NCBI GenBank assembly: GCA_021811105.1
Contig: JAJZPM010000024.1
Location: 1 to 49,744 of the forward strand
Reading direction: 5' to 3'
Length of the DNA stretch: 49,744 nt
Source: Nitrospirota bacterium
GTDB taxonomy: Bacteria > Nitrospirota > Thermodesulfovibrionia > Thermodesulfovibrionales > UBA6898
Of this stretch, positions 26,311 through 35,147 are shown piece after piece. The translations under genes were made by a program, and so were the position numbers. Positions within the stretch are counted from its first letter, which is position 1, and the number at the start of each line of letters is the position of its first letter. The notes below the pieces were generated by a model. It was given only the letters and a program-made list of their open reading frames with translations. It had not been told where the DNA came from and ran no database searches.

Positions 26311-27444
26311 ATGGACGAAATAAAACAATCTGAGGGGAATCAGCCCGCGGAGGGCCAGTCCGCAAGCATTAATCAGACGAGTCGCAAAAAGAAGGCGATG
26401 ATCGTATTTGCAGTGCTCGCGGTGGTCGGTGCGTTATCGGTATTTTTTTATATTAGGTACAAGAGCACCCATATCTCGACGGACGACGCATTCATTGACG
26501 GGCATATCCATACCATCGCCCCCAAGATCAGCGGGACCGTAAAGAGCGTTTATGTGGATTCAAACCAGTATGTAAAAGTGGGGGACATACTCGTTGAGAT
26601 AGCCCCTGTCGATTATGAAGTAAAGGAAAATGAGGCGGCTTCGGCGGTTAACGCCGAAAAGGCAAAGCTTGCAGAGCGGGAGGCGGGGATTGACGCGTCG
26701 AGGAAAATGCTGGCGGAACTTACGGCGAGAATGGGGGCGGCGAAGGCAAACCTGCAACTTCAGGAGGCCAATTTAAGACAGGCGGAAACGGACATACGAC
26801 GGGCGGAGTCGTTGTTCAAGAAAGAGGCGATCTCAAAAGAAAAATACGACCGGACGCGGACGGAATATGATGTCTCCACCGCCCAGGTGAAGGCCTCAAA
26901 AGAGCTCCTCAAACAGGCTGAGGTGGCCCTCGAAACACAGAGGGCGGTTGTAAAGCAGGCCGAGGCGGCAAAGGTGACCCAGGCGTCGTTGGTGAAACAA
27001 GGGGAGGCCGTGCTGGATTCCGCCAGACTGAATTTCGGTTATACAAAGATTTATGCGCCGACGGACGGTTATGTTACGAAGAAGTCGGTCGAGGTCGGAA
27101 ACCAAATACAGCCCGGCCAGCCGCTTATGGCGGTGGTACCTCTGAATGATATCTACGTAACGGCCAACTATAAGGAGACCCAGCTCCAAAAGGTCAGGGC
27201 GGGCCAGAGGGTCGACATCACGGTTGATACCTATCCCGGCAAGGTCTTTAAGGGTAAGGTGGACAGTATCATGGCGGGTACGGGATCGGTGTTTTCGCTC
27301 TTCCCGCCGGAAAACGCTACCGGGAATTTTGTCAAGGTCGTCCAGAGGATCCCGGTCAAGATCGTCTTCGATCAGGACACCGACCCTCAGCATGTGCTGC
27401 GGATGGGGATGTCGGTCGAGCCGACGGTGGTTATCGGGGATTAG
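26311..27444 (+). CDS. emrA: EmrA-like membrane fusion protein
   Basis: This 377-aa adaptor partners an MFS drug exporter. It has a short charged cytoplasmic N-terminus, one transmembrane helix (KAMIVFAVLAVVGALSVFFY), the lipoyl half HISTDDAFIDGHIHTIAPKI, a long alanine-rich coiled coil (roughly residues 105-240), the second lipoyl half YTKIYAPTDGYVTKKSVEVG, and a barrel domain ending LRMGMSVEPTVVIGD. GAGGAGA precedes the ATG. The next gene is emrB, so the two form a classic EmrAB pair using a TolC-type duct. Confidence 0.93.
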   Translation: MDEIKQSEGNQPAEGQSASINQTSRKKKAMIVFAVLAVVGALSVFFYIRYKSTHISTDDAFIDGHIHTIAPKISGTVKSVYVDSNQYVKVGDILVEIAPVDYEVKENEAASAVNAEKAKLAEREAGIDASRKMLAELTARMGAAKANLQLQEANLRQAETDIRRAESLFKKEAISKEKYDRTRTEYDVSTAQVKASKELLKQAEVALETQRAVVKQAEAAKVTQASLVKQGEAVLDSARLNFGYTKIYAPTDGYVTKKSVEVGNQIQPGQPLMAVVPLNDIYVTANYKETQLQKVRAGQRVDITVDTYPGKVFKGKVDSIMAGTGSVFSLFPPENATGNFVKVVQRIPVKIVFDQDTDPQHVLRMGMSVEPTVVIGD

Positions 27445-27510
27445 ACGTTACTGTGGTGTCCTATTCCTCCGTGACGGACCGGATAGCAGCATGACCGGCG
27501 CACTTGTCCG

Positions 27511-29058
27511 GTGAGCAACGGGAAGATAAATAAGTGGCTTATCGCCCTCACGGTCATGCTCCCCACGCTGATCGAGATCATCGACACGTCCGTGGTGAAC
27601 GTGTCGCTGGACCATATCAGGGGCAGCCTTTCAGCGGGAATAGACGAGGCCACATGGACGATTACCTCATATCTTGTCTCGAACGCGATTATTATTCCTA
27701 TGACCGGCTGGCTCGGCAGGTTATTCGGCAGAAAAAGATATCTTATTTTTTCGATATCCCTCTTTACGCTCAGCTCTTTTTTCTGCGGGATGTCTTGGAA
27801 CCTGCAGAGCCTCATCGTTTTTAGGATACTGCAGGGAATCGGGGGAGGGGCGATGCAGCCTATCTCTCAGGCCATTCTCCTGGAGACTTTTCCGAGAAAA
27901 CAGCACGGCATGGCGATGGCACTGTTCGGCGTCGGCATCATGTTCGGACCTATCATCGGGCCCCTACTGGGCGGCTGGATCACCGACAACTGGTCATGGC
28001 ACTGGATATTTTTCATCAACATCCCGATCGGCGTGGTATCGATACTCATGGCGCTATTTTTCATAGAGGACCCCCATTACATGCAGCGGATGAAGATGAA
28101 GATCGATTACTGGGGCCTTGCTTTTCTCACCGTCGGTCTCGGATGCCTCCAGATAGTCCTGGACAAGGGACAGCGGGAAGACTGGTTTGCTTCGGGGTTC
28201 ATCACGGTATTGGCGCTCGTTGCCGGAATATCCATTCTCCTCTTCCTGATCGTGGAGCATTTTTTCGCCGAGCATCCCATCATGAACCTGAAGACATTCA
28301 AAAACCTCTCCTTCAGCACGGGAAATATCGTAATGTTCTTCGCCTTCTTCAACCTCTTCGGAAGTATCGTGCTGCTGCCGATCTATCTGCAGACCCTCAT
28401 GGGGTATAACGCGACCCTTGCGGGAATGGTACTTGGACCGGGGGGAGTGGCTACGCTGATTGCGATGCCGGTCGCCGGCAGGCTCGTTACCAAGACCAAC
28501 CCGAAGTTCCTGCTCGGATTAGGCATTATCGTTTCCGCCTATGCTACGCACCTGATGGCGCAGTTCAACCTCCTTGCAGATTTTCCGACTATCATCTGGC
28601 CCAGGCTGGTACTTGGCATAGGCATGGGTTTTCTGTTCATCCCCCTTACCACGATGACAATGTCGAGTGTGAGAAAAGAGGACATGGGCAACGCCTCGGC
28701 GATCTACAATCTGCTCAGAAACCTCGGGGGAAGCTTCGGCGTTGCCTTTGTGACGACGATAATAGCCAGAAGGGCACAGGTACATCAGACGTACCTCGCC
28801 TCCCAGCTGAGCCAGTTCGACAGGGTGCTTCAGATTGCGCTCCACCAGTCAACGCAGGCGATGCAGCAAGCCGGCTTTGCACCTTCCGTTTCAGGCGGCG
28901 CCGGGGCGGGAGCGATTTACAGTCAGTTGATACGGCAGGCGTCTATGATGTCATTTAACGACGCCTTCGCGCTGCTCAGCGTTTTTATGGCCTGCATTGT
29001 ACCCCTTGTCCTCCTCATGAAAAAAGGGAAAGGGGAGGCCAGGGCGGAGATGCATTAG
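27511..29058 (+). CDS. emrB: EmrB-like MFS multidrug exporter (DHA2, 14 helices)
   Basis: This 515-aa inner-membrane transporter exports drugs by proton antiport with EmrA. It carries the DHA2 motifs LPTLIEIIDTSVVNVSLDHI (helix 1, motif D1), GWLGRLFGRKRYLIFSISLF (motif A), RILQGIGGGAMQPISQAILL (motif B) and GPIIGPLLGGWITDNWSWHW (motif C). About 14 hydrophobic segments are visible. It starts at GTG, 67 nt after emrA, with no strong ribosome-binding site. A sigma70 promoter and terminator for the next gene follow directly. Confidence 0.94.
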   Translation: MSNGKINKWLIALTVMLPTLIEIIDTSVVNVSLDHIRGSLSAGIDEATWTITSYLVSNAIIIPMTGWLGRLFGRKRYLIFSISLFTLSSFFCGMSWNLQSLIVFRILQGIGGGAMQPISQAILLETFPRKQHGMAMALFGVGIMFGPIIGPLLGGWITDNWSWHWIFFINIPIGVVSILMALFFIEDPHYMQRMKMKIDYWGLAFLTVGLGCLQIVLDKGQREDWFASGFITVLALVAGISILLFLIVEHFFAEHPIMNLKTFKNLSFSTGNIVMFFAFFNLFGSIVLLPIYLQTLMGYNATLAGMVLGPGGVATLIAMPVAGRLVTKTNPKFLLGLGIIVSAYATHLMAQFNLLADFPTIIWPRLVLGIGMGFLFIPLTTMTMSSVRKEDMGNASAIYNLLRNLGGSFGVAFVTTIIARRAQVHQTYLASQLSQFDRVLQIALHQSTQAMQQAGFAPSVSGGAGAGAIYSQLIRQASMMSFNDAFALLSVFMACIVPLVLLMKKGKGEARAEMH

Positions 29059-29083
29059 CGGTAAATGTCCCTGAAAATTTCTT

Positions 29084-29112
29084 TTGACATTTTCGTTATG
29101 AACAGGTATCAT
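29084..29112 (+). promoter_or_regulatory. Strong sigma70-like promoter upstream of the cold-shock gene
   Basis: TTGACA (29084-29089) and TATCAT (29107-29112) are separated by exactly 17 bp. Transcription would start near 29119. The cold-shock gene starts at 29242, giving a leader of about 120 nt, and an intrinsic terminator lies inside that leader. Confidence 0.65.
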
Positions 29113-29149
29113 TATTTTTGAAGTTTTAGGAGTTTTTGTTTCTGACGAG

Positions 29150-29181
29150 GCCACAAAGACTTTTAGCTTTGTGGCTTTTTT
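29150..29181 (+). terminator. Intrinsic terminator inside the cold-shock leader
   Basis: GCCACAAAG (29150-29158) pairs perfectly with CTTTGTGGC (29167-29175), with an 8-nt loop, followed by six T. It lies between a strong promoter and the cold-shock gene. It may end the emrB transcript, or act as an attenuator, or release a short RNA of about 60 nt. Confidence 0.8.
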
Positions 29182-29241
29182 CGTTGACGCGGTGCAGTCA
29201 CATCCCGAGACTTTAGTTTATTACGTAAGGAGGTAACCGAG

Positions 29242-29442
29242 ATGGCAAACGGAACCGTGAAATGGTTCAACGAGTCGAAGGGGTTTGGCTTCATCACGAC
29301 TGAAGACAGCGGCGATGTATTTGTCCACTACTCCGCCATCCAGAGCAACGGCTTCAAGTCGCTTGCCGAGGGTGACGCAGTAAGCTTCGACATCGAAAAG
29401 GGGCCGAAGGGTCCCAAGGCGGTCAATGTAGTCAAGCTGTAA
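29242..29442 (+). CDS. Cold-shock protein (CspA family)
   Basis: This 66-aa single-domain protein binds single-stranded nucleic acid and acts as an RNA chaperone. It has RNP1 KGFGFITTE and RNP2 DVFVHYSAI in the standard five-strand OB fold, beginning [26 protein letters not shown] at 29227-29234 is a near-perfect ribosome-binding site. The gene is monocistronic, with a terminator 19 nt after the stop. The long leader holding a terminator hairpin suggests regulation by RNA structure, as is known in other cold-shock genes. Confidence 0.97.
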   Translation: MANGTVKWFNESKGFGFITTEDSGDVFVHYSAIQSNGFKSLAEGDAVSFDIEKGPKGPKAVNVVKL

Positions 29443-29460
29443 TTGACCGGATAAAACAAA

Positions 29461-29491
29461 AAATCCCCCTTCCCGAGGGGGATTTTTTTTT
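29461..29491 (+). terminator. Intrinsic terminator after the cold-shock gene
   Basis: AAATCCCCCT and AGGGGGATTT form a stem with a 5-nt loop, followed by a T-run of nine. It ends the cold-shock transcript. Confidence 0.9.
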
Positions 29492-29514
29492 GCCGGAAGG
29501 GGTAGGGAAGCCCG

Positions 29515-29541
29515 TTGACTTTTTCCCTTCGTTTATACAAT
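29515..29541 (+). promoter_or_regulatory. Possible htpG promoter
   Basis: TTGACT (29515-29520) and TACAAT (29536-29541) are 15 bp apart, shorter than ideal; TATAAA at 29541-29546 is an alternative with 20 bp. No CIRCE element or clear sigma32 site was seen. Confidence 0.35.
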
Positions 29542-29611
29542 ATAAAAATTGTGCATGAGTGTTATTCACGCTCTCCCGAAGCAATCACGACAAGACGATA
29601 CGAGGTGACGC

Positions 29612-31519
29612 ATGACTGTGCTGAAGTATGATTTCAAGGCCGAGGTAAAAGAACTCCTCAATGTTATGATCCATTCCCTCTACTCTCACAAAGAGATATT
29701 CCTGAGGGAACTCATATCCAACGCCTCCGATGCCATAGACAAGTCGAGGTACGAGTCCCTCACCGATAGCCGTATTATCGACGCTGCCGGCCCGTGGAAG
29801 ATCAAGATTGCCGCTGACAAAGAGGCGGGGACGCTGACCGTTTCGGACAATGGTATAGGAATGACTACTGAAGAGATTGTCAAGGCCCTCGGCATGATCG
29901 CACACTCAGGTACGACTGAGTTCATGAACGCGCTCCGAGAAAAGGATGTGATGGACAGGCCTGAGCTGATCGGCCAGTTCGGCGTAGGTTTTTATTCCGC
30001 ATTCATGGTGGCTGAAAAGGTGACTGTCCGTACGAAAAAAGCGGGCGGCGGGTCAAAGGCCGTAGTATGGGAATCGACCGCGGACGGCTCTTTTACGGTG
30101 GAAGAATCCGAAAAGGATACGGTGGGCACTGACATAGTCTTGCATATAAAAGATGAGGAAAAGAAGTATCTCGACGAATGGGAACTGAGATCGATCATAA
30201 AAAAATACTCGGATTATATCGAATATCCGATCGTCATGGAAGTAGAGCGCGAGCGGAAGGACGAAAAAGAGGGACAGGCAAAGGTCCGGGAAGAGGAGAC
30301 CATAAACTCAGGGAAGGCCATCTGGCTGAAGGACAAGTCCGCGGTGCCGGAAAGCGACTACCACGAGTTCTACCGGCACGTCTCTCATGACTACGGGGAT
30401 CCCGCAGAGGTGATCCATTACCGTGCCGAGGGCACCTCTGAATTTGTCGCCTTGCTTTTCATCCCGGCCAAGTCGCCCCTTGGGATACTCAACAGAGATT
30501 TCAAGATCGGGCCTGCGCTTTACGTCAAGAGGGTGCAGATCATGGACCACTGCGAGCAGTTGATTCCCGAGTACCTCAGGTTTATCAAGGGAGTTGTAGA
30601 TTCGTCCGACCTGCCTCTTAACGTGTCGAGAGAAATGCTGCAGAACAACCGGCAGATAGAAATTATCAGGAAGAACATCGTCAGGAAGGTGCTCGACACA
30701 CTGGCGGACATGAAAAAGAACGAGTTTGAGAAATACGTCGCATTTTACAAGGAGTTCGGCAGGGTCCTGAAAGAGGGCATCCACTACGACTTTTCGAGGA
30801 GGGAACAGATCGCCGACCTCCTCCTCTTCCCGTCGACGAAGACCGGCCCCGGTGCATTTACGACATTTCAGGATTATCTGGGCGGGATGCCGGCAGGCCA
30901 GGAAGACATCTACTACCTTGCGGCGACGACTTATGAGGAGGCGCTGAGATCTCCGTATATAGAGGCATTCAGGGACAAAGGATATGAGGTGCTTATCATG
31001 CTCGACGAAATCGATGATATTATCATGGGCGGGCTCTTCGAGTATAAAGGGAAGAAAGTGAAGTCTGTCACGAAAGGCGACGTGAGCCTCGATAAGACCG
31101 GCGACTCAGACAAAGAAGAAGCAAGAGAAAAGTTCGAGGGGCTCCTGAGGCTTATCAGGGAAGAACTGGGCGACAGGGTGAAAGAGGTGAGACTTTCGGG
31201 AAGGCTGAAAGATTCGGCCTGCTGTCTTGTGGGGGAAGAGGGGGGGCTCGATCCCAAGATGGAGAAGATCCTCCAGGCGATGGGCCAGGAGGTGCCCCGG
31301 ACGCAGAGGATACTGGAAATTAACCCTGCGCATCCGCTGATTGAGGCGATGAGGTCCATCGCCGAAAGAGACCGCGGACTCCCGATCCTGAAGGAATACA
31401 TCGAACTTCTTTATGGTGAGGCTGTTTTGCTGGAGGGATCGAAGCCGGAAGACCCGTCGCGCCTTGTACAGGCAGTGACGAAGCTTATGGTCGAAAACGC
31501 CGGACATCTGTCAAAGTAG
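29612..31519 (+). CDS. htpG: HtpG, bacterial Hsp90 chaperone
   Basis: This ATP-dependent chaperone folds and remodels client proteins in the cytoplasm. The 635-aa length is normal. The GHKL ATPase domain shows LRELISNASDAIDKSRYESL, SDNGIGMTTEEIVKALGMIA, and GQFGVGFYSAFMVAEKVTV. The middle domain has GILNRDFKIGPALYVKRVQI and DLPLNVSREMLQNN with the catalytic-loop Arg. The C-terminal dimerisation domain ends at residue 635. GAGGTG lies upstream of the ATG. HtpG has been shown to support some CRISPR systems (stabilising Cas3 in E. coli), but nothing here ties it specifically to the loci. Confidence 0.97.
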   Translation: MTVLKYDFKAEVKELLNVMIHSLYSHKEIFLRELISNASDAIDKSRYESLTDSRIIDAAGPWKIKIAADKEAGTLTVSDNGIGMTTEEIVKALGMIAHSGTTEFMNALREKDVMDRPELIGQFGVGFYSAFMVAEKVTVRTKKAGGGSKAVVWESTADGSFTVEESEKDTVGTDIVLHIKDEEKKYLDEWELRSIIKKYSDYIEYPIVMEVERERKDEKEGQAKVREEETINSGKAIWLKDKSAVPESDYHEFYRHVSHDYGDPAEVIHYRAEGTSEFVALLFIPAKSPLGILNRDFKIGPALYVKRVQIMDHCEQLIPEYLRFIKGVVDSSDLPLNVSREMLQNNRQIEIIRKNIVRKVLDTLADMKKNEFEKYVAFYKEFGRVLKEGIHYDFSRREQIADLLLFPSTKTGPGAFTTFQDYLGGMPAGQEDIYYLAATTYEEALRSPYIEAFRDKGYEVLIMLDEIDDIIMGGLFEYKGKKVKSVTKGDVSLDKTGDSDKEEAREKFEGLLRLIREELGDRVKEVRLSGRLKDSACCLVGEEGGLDPKMEKILQAMGQEVPRTQRILEINPAHPLIEAMRSIAERDRGLPILKEYIELLYGEAVLLEGSKPEDPSRLVQAVTKLMVENAGHLSK

Positions 31520-31574
31520 GGCTCATTTTTTCGGAGTTCCCTGCTGAGGACAAAGGTGGATGAACCGCGGGGAC

Positions 31575-32246
31575 TTACCCGCCCAGGATACTCCGGACTT
31601 TATCGATCAGTACCTTCGGTGAAGTAGATGACTTCACGAGATACTCTTTCACCCCAAGCGATAGCGTCTTGTCGGCCTCGTTGGCCACAAACCTTGTGGT
31701 AAGCATGATGGCGGGGACATCCTTCAGATCATCCCGGGTCTGCATGAACTGAAGGATCTTGAAGGCGTTGATACCCTCTATTTTATTATCGATGACGACG
31801 AAATCCGGTCTTGTCTGCTGAAGTATCTTGAATGCGTCGTTGCCGTTGCGCGTTTCGACTACCCTGAAGCCTTCCTGCTGGAAAGTGTAATTGTAGATCG
31901 CCCGGGACTGGTCATTGCCGTCCACGATAAGGACCGTCGGTAGGTCCTGGGAGAGTTGCCCGTTGAGGTGAAGCGCTTCTTTTATGGCAATCTTGTCCTG
32001 CGGCGGCAGGTTGATAAACTTCACGCCGAAGCCGAACCCCTCATCGAGGTGGCGCACCGACGCCTTCACCTTGACCGGCCTGCCGTCGATCTCGAAGTCG
32101 ACATTCACCACACTGCTCGCGGCGAACTTGGCTTCCGTCTGGATATACATCCCCTCTTCGTTGAGATCGAAGCAGATCGCATCCATGTTCCCGTTAATCT
32201 TGACAGGCTTTTGTAGAAGGACCCGCTGTTTCTGTCTGCCGTGCAT
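31575..32246 (-). CDS. PilZ-receiver fusion protein
   Basis: The 223-aa protein starts with a PilZ-like domain (residues 1-100: RQKQRVLLQKPVKI, then CFDLNEEGMYIQTE and FGFGVKFINLPPQ). The c-di-GMP RxxxR motif is poorly matched, so ligand binding is uncertain. A CheY-like receiver follows (residues 104-222) with the acidic pocket at IVDGNDQ, the phospho-Asp in FVVIDNKIEG, Thr in MLTTRF and Lys in YLVKSS. It has no DNA-binding output, so it probably acts by protein contact, for example in motility or surface behaviour. It stands alone and converges with htpG. Confidence 0.85.
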   Translation of the reverse strand: MHGRQKQRVLLQKPVKINGNMDAICFDLNEEGMYIQTEAKFAASSVVNVDFEIDGRPVKVKASVRHLDEGFGFGVKFINLPPQDKIAIKEALHLNGQLSQDLPTVLIVDGNDQSRAIYNYTFQQEGFRVVETRNGNDAFKILQQTRPDFVVIDNKIEGINAFKILQFMQTRDDLKDVPAIMLTTRFVANEADKTLSLGVKEYLVKSSTSPKVLIDKVRSILGG

Positions 32247-32313
32247 GATATATAGTAAGGATATGGGATTATTTTTTCAATGCTAATCCGCTGCCCCGTT
32301 CCCGAACAATAAA

Positions 32314-32898
32314 TCAGAGGATAAAGACGCCAAAATCCTTCAGCGCCTCTGCGACGGCGGCCAGAGGCAGGCCGATCACATTGAAATAATCGCCTTCTAT
32401 GCTTCGTATCAGGAGCGAGCCGAGCCCCTGGATCGCATAGCCGCCGGCTTTATCGAGGGGCTCTTTGGACCTCACGTAAGCAAGAATTTCCCGGGAGCTC
32501 AATTTCCGGAAGTATACCCTGGTTTCGACAGATCTCGATGTCATCTTCCCGGTCGCAGTGTCGAGTATCGTAAAGCCGGTGATTACCGAGTGTGTCCTGC
32601 CGTTGAGAATCCGGAGCATCCGTACGGCTTCTTTGGCGGTATGGGGCTTCCCAAGGAACTCTTCCCGGTATACGATGAACGTGTCGGCTGCAATAATGAG
32701 GGCATTTGCATATTTTCGGGCCACTGCCACCGCTTTCCCGCGCGATAGCCGGCGGGCAAGGGCCCTTGGAGGCAAGTGCGATGTCATTTTTTCCTCGTAA
32801 TTGCCCGCATCCACTTGAAAACTGAGCCCGGTTAAAGCCAGGAGTTCTCTCCTCCTGGGAGACAAAGAGGCGAGCACGATTTTCCTTCCGTCAAACAT
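32314..32898 (-). CDS. maf: Maf-family nucleotide pyrophosphatase
   Basis: Maf proteins hydrolyse non-canonical or m7G/dTTP/UTP nucleotides and limit their incorporation. The 194-aa protein has the signature IVLASLSPRRRELLALTGL and the catalytic IIAADTFIVYREEFLGKP, then GRTHSVITGFTI and the terminal KAGGYAIQGLGSLLIRSIEG with FNVIGLPL. The ATG at 32898 (MFDGRK) gives the standard family start; it overlaps the upstream flavoprotein stop by 8 nt, so translation may be coupled. Confidence 0.94.
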   Translation of the reverse strand: MFDGRKIVLASLSPRRRELLALTGLSFQVDAGNYEEKMTSHLPPRALARRLSRGKAVAVARKYANALIIAADTFIVYREEFLGKPHTAKEAVRMLRILNGRTHSVITGFTILDTATGKMTSRSVETRVYFRKLSSREILAYVRSKEPLDKAGGYAIQGLGSLLIRSIEGDYFNVIGLPLAAVAEALKDFGVFIL

Positions 32899-34057
32899 AC
32901 TGTCCCGCTGCATATCCCGACGCCCACGCCCAGTGAAGATTGTAGCCGCCAAGCTGCCCGGTGACGTCGATCAACTCGCCCACAAAGTAAAGGTCCGGGA
33001 CCTTCATCGATTCCATTGTCTTCGAAGAGAGTTCCCTGGTATCCACGCCCCCCCGCGTCACCTCCGCTTTTTCATATCCCGCGGTTCCCGAAGGCCTCAG
33101 TCTCCAGCCGTGAAGCAGATTCGCCAACTCTCTCAGCTCTTTTTGCGAATAATCATGGAGGGGTCCTGAGAGGGCATAACGATCGCAAAAGGCCCTGCTG
33201 AATCTTCTCGGGAGGTGCCTTGACAAAAGCGTGTGCATCTCCGTCTTGCTCCGCATCTCCAGCTTAAAAAGTTCGAATATGTCGGTGTCGGGCAGCAGGT
33301 CGACGACGACCTCATCCCCTTTGTCCCAATATGAGGATATTTGAAGGATCGCCGGCCCGCTCAGTCCCTGGTGGGTAAAGAGGATTTCTCCGCGGAAACA
33401 CGACCTGTTGCACCGCAGGGACGCTACCAGGGAGGCCCCGCTTAGCCCTTTAAAAAATGCCGCATCTTCGGCAGGGAAAATAAACGGCACGAGGGCCGGG
33501 TTCAGAGGGGTCACCCTCAAACCGAATTGACTCGCGGTCCGATAGCCGAAGCCGGTAGCTCCCAGTGACCGAAAAGAGAGGCCGCCGGTGGCGATGACAA
33601 GCGATTCTGCCTTCAGCTCACCCCGCTCCGTCGTTATCAGAAAGTGGTCTTTCTTCGCTATCTTGAGGATACGGGAATTCAGGCGCAGTTCAGCTCCCGA
33701 AACCGCGCATTCGCGCTCGAGCATTTCCACAATCAGCCGCGAACTCTTTATGCAGAAAAGCCGGCCTTGTTCCTTTTCATGGTAGGCGATGCCGTGTTTC
33801 CGCAGGAGAGCAGTGAAATCGCCGGGGGTGAAGCGGGCGAGCGCCGATTTGCAGAAGTGGGGGTTTTCAGAAAGATAATCGGACGGCCCGACTCGAAGGT
33901 TGGTGAAATTACAGCGGCCGCCCCCGGAGGCGAGTATCTTCGCGCCGACCCTGGCGGCATGATCGAGAACAACGACGGACCGTCCCCTCTTGCCCGCCTC
34001 AATCGCACACATGAGGCCCGATGCCCCTGCGCCTATGATAGTAACATCCGTTGTCAT
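32891..34057 (-). CDS. BaiN/YhiN (HI0933)-family FAD flavoprotein
   Basis: The 388-aa protein has an N-terminal FAD-binding Rossmann motif VTIIGAGASGLMCAIEAGKR, the family-defining stretch ARVGAKILASGGGRCNFTN, a middle domain with FTHQGLSGPAILQISSY, and the C-terminal WAWASGYAAGQYV where FAD contacts are completed. Members include bile-acid reductase BaiN, but most have no known substrate, so a reductase role is only inferred. I chose MTTDVTII (ATG at 34057) since the Rossmann strand begins there. It is co-transcribed with maf. Confidence 0.88.
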   Translation of the reverse strand: MTTDVTIIGAGASGLMCAIEAGKRGRSVVVLDHAARVGAKILASGGGRCNFTNLRVGPSDYLSENPHFCKSALARFTPGDFTALLRKHGIAYHEKEQGRLFCIKSSRLIVEMLERECAVSGAELRLNSRILKIAKKDHFLITTERGELKAESLVIATGGLSFRSLGATGFGYRTASQFGLRVTPLNPALVPFIFPAEDAAFFKGLSGASLVASLRCNRSCFRGEILFTHQGLSGPAILQISSYWDKGDEVVVDLLPDTDIFELFKLEMRSKTEMHTLLSRHLPRRFSRAFCDRYALSGPLHDYSQKELRELANLLHGWRLRPSGTAGYEKAEVTRGGVDTRELSSKTMESMKVPDLYFVGELIDVTGQLGGYNLHWAWASGYAAGQYV

Positions 34058-34142
34058 CCCTGGTAAGTATTGTACACCAGGGCACCGGCCGCGGTCCCTT
34101 TTTCGGGAAAACAATAGTGGGGAAATTGTTAGAATAGAGAAA

Positions 34143-35132
34143 GTGAGTTTTTTCGGCTCTTATATAGGCATGTACATGGTACAGTCGGTTACCCATTCTG
34201 TGCTGACGCTGTTCATTGTCGAGATGTCGCTGCGCATATGGCAGGTGGGTGAGGCACGTGAAAGGTTTAGGTACAGACTTCTGGTGCTCATTCTCCCCTT
34301 TGTCATGTTCCCGGTCTTCCAGCTGGTGAATCCGGATAGGGGCTCATTCTATTTCGTGGAGGACACGGCGCTGTTCAGCAGCCTCAGATGGGTCAATGTG
34401 GAGGTCTTCGGGGTCAGGCCTCTTTTCTACCTCTTTTTTCTCGTGACCGGGGCGGTCTCAATCGTAGTGCTGCTGCAGGAAGTGGTTCCTATCATGCGTG
34501 ACTGGCTGAGCAAGCCGCAGCAACAGGAAGGTGAAGGGACTCCTGCGGGGCCGGCAATCGACGGGATGGTCGGCGAGATAAGTGCCGTCCTGAGAATAAA
34601 GAAGCCTTCGGTCTTTGTTATCGACGACGCGAATCCTGTTATCTATACAACGGGGACGAAAGAGCACTCGATCATTATGTCCGAACCCCTGCTGTCGGTC
34701 TTCAGCGACAGGGAACTCAGAGGTGCGCTTGCTCATGAGGCGGCCCATATCGTGAGGAGGAGCAACATCACGACGTTGCTCGTTTTTCTCGTCAGGATAT
34801 GTATGTTCTACAACCCGATCAGCCTTCTTGAGTTCAGGAAACTCGTGCATGACGATGAGCAGATTTGCGACGACATTACCGTATCGGTGACGCGTGACTC
34901 CGAAGCCCTCGCCTCGGCGTTGAGGGTGTTTTCCCTTGATGTCCCGCATAGCGAGACGTTCAGGTTGTCGTTTGTAAAGGAGGCAATCGAGAGCTCCAGC
35001 CACAACCTGCTCCTGAATGAACGGATTGAGCGGCTTGAGAATCATGGCTTAATCGAGTATCATCCATATGGATGGGTAAGGTATGCAGCCAGCCTGGCCG
35101 CAATAGTGGGAGTAAGCTATTTTGTCGTCTAA
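34143..35132 (+). CDS. M56-type membrane metallopeptidase (BlaR1-like)
   Basis: The 329-aa protein has three or four transmembrane helices in the first 130 residues. A cytoplasmic zinc-peptidase region follows with GALAHEAAHIVRRSN (HEXXH type) and a later Glu in HDDEQICDDI, the spacing used by M56/M48 enzymes. BlaR1 relatives cleave repressors after sensing a signal, but no penicillin-binding sensor domain or BlaI-like repressor is present here. GTG at 34143 is the likely start (KVSFFGSYIGMYM); an upstream extension has no membrane or protein character. The exported protein 15 nt downstream is probably a functional partner. Confidence 0.75.
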   Translation: MSFFGSYIGMYMVQSVTHSVLTLFIVEMSLRIWQVGEARERFRYRLLVLILPFVMFPVFQLVNPDRGSFYFVEDTALFSSLRWVNVEVFGVRPLFYLFFLVTGAVSIVVLLQEVVPIMRDWLSKPQQQEGEGTPAGPAIDGMVGEISAVLRIKKPSVFVIDDANPVIYTTGTKEHSIIMSEPLLSVFSDRELRGALAHEAAHIVRRSNITTLLVFLVRICMFYNPISLLEFRKLVHDDEQICDDITVSVTRDSEALASALRVFSLDVPHSETFRLSFVKEAIESSSHNLLLNERIERLENHGLIEYHPYGWVRYAASLAAIVGVSYFVV

Positions 35133-35147
35133 AAGACAGGGGAAAGA

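Noticed and set aside
29184-29217. Second cold-shock promoter after the terminator (TTGACG)
   Set aside because: No -10 hexamer lies at an acceptable distance; the nearest, TTTAGT, is 22 bp away.
33990-34142. 51-codon N-terminal extension of the M56 peptidase
   Set aside because: It overlaps the start of the divergent flavoprotein gene and lacks protein character; GTG at 34143 leads straight into a membrane helix.
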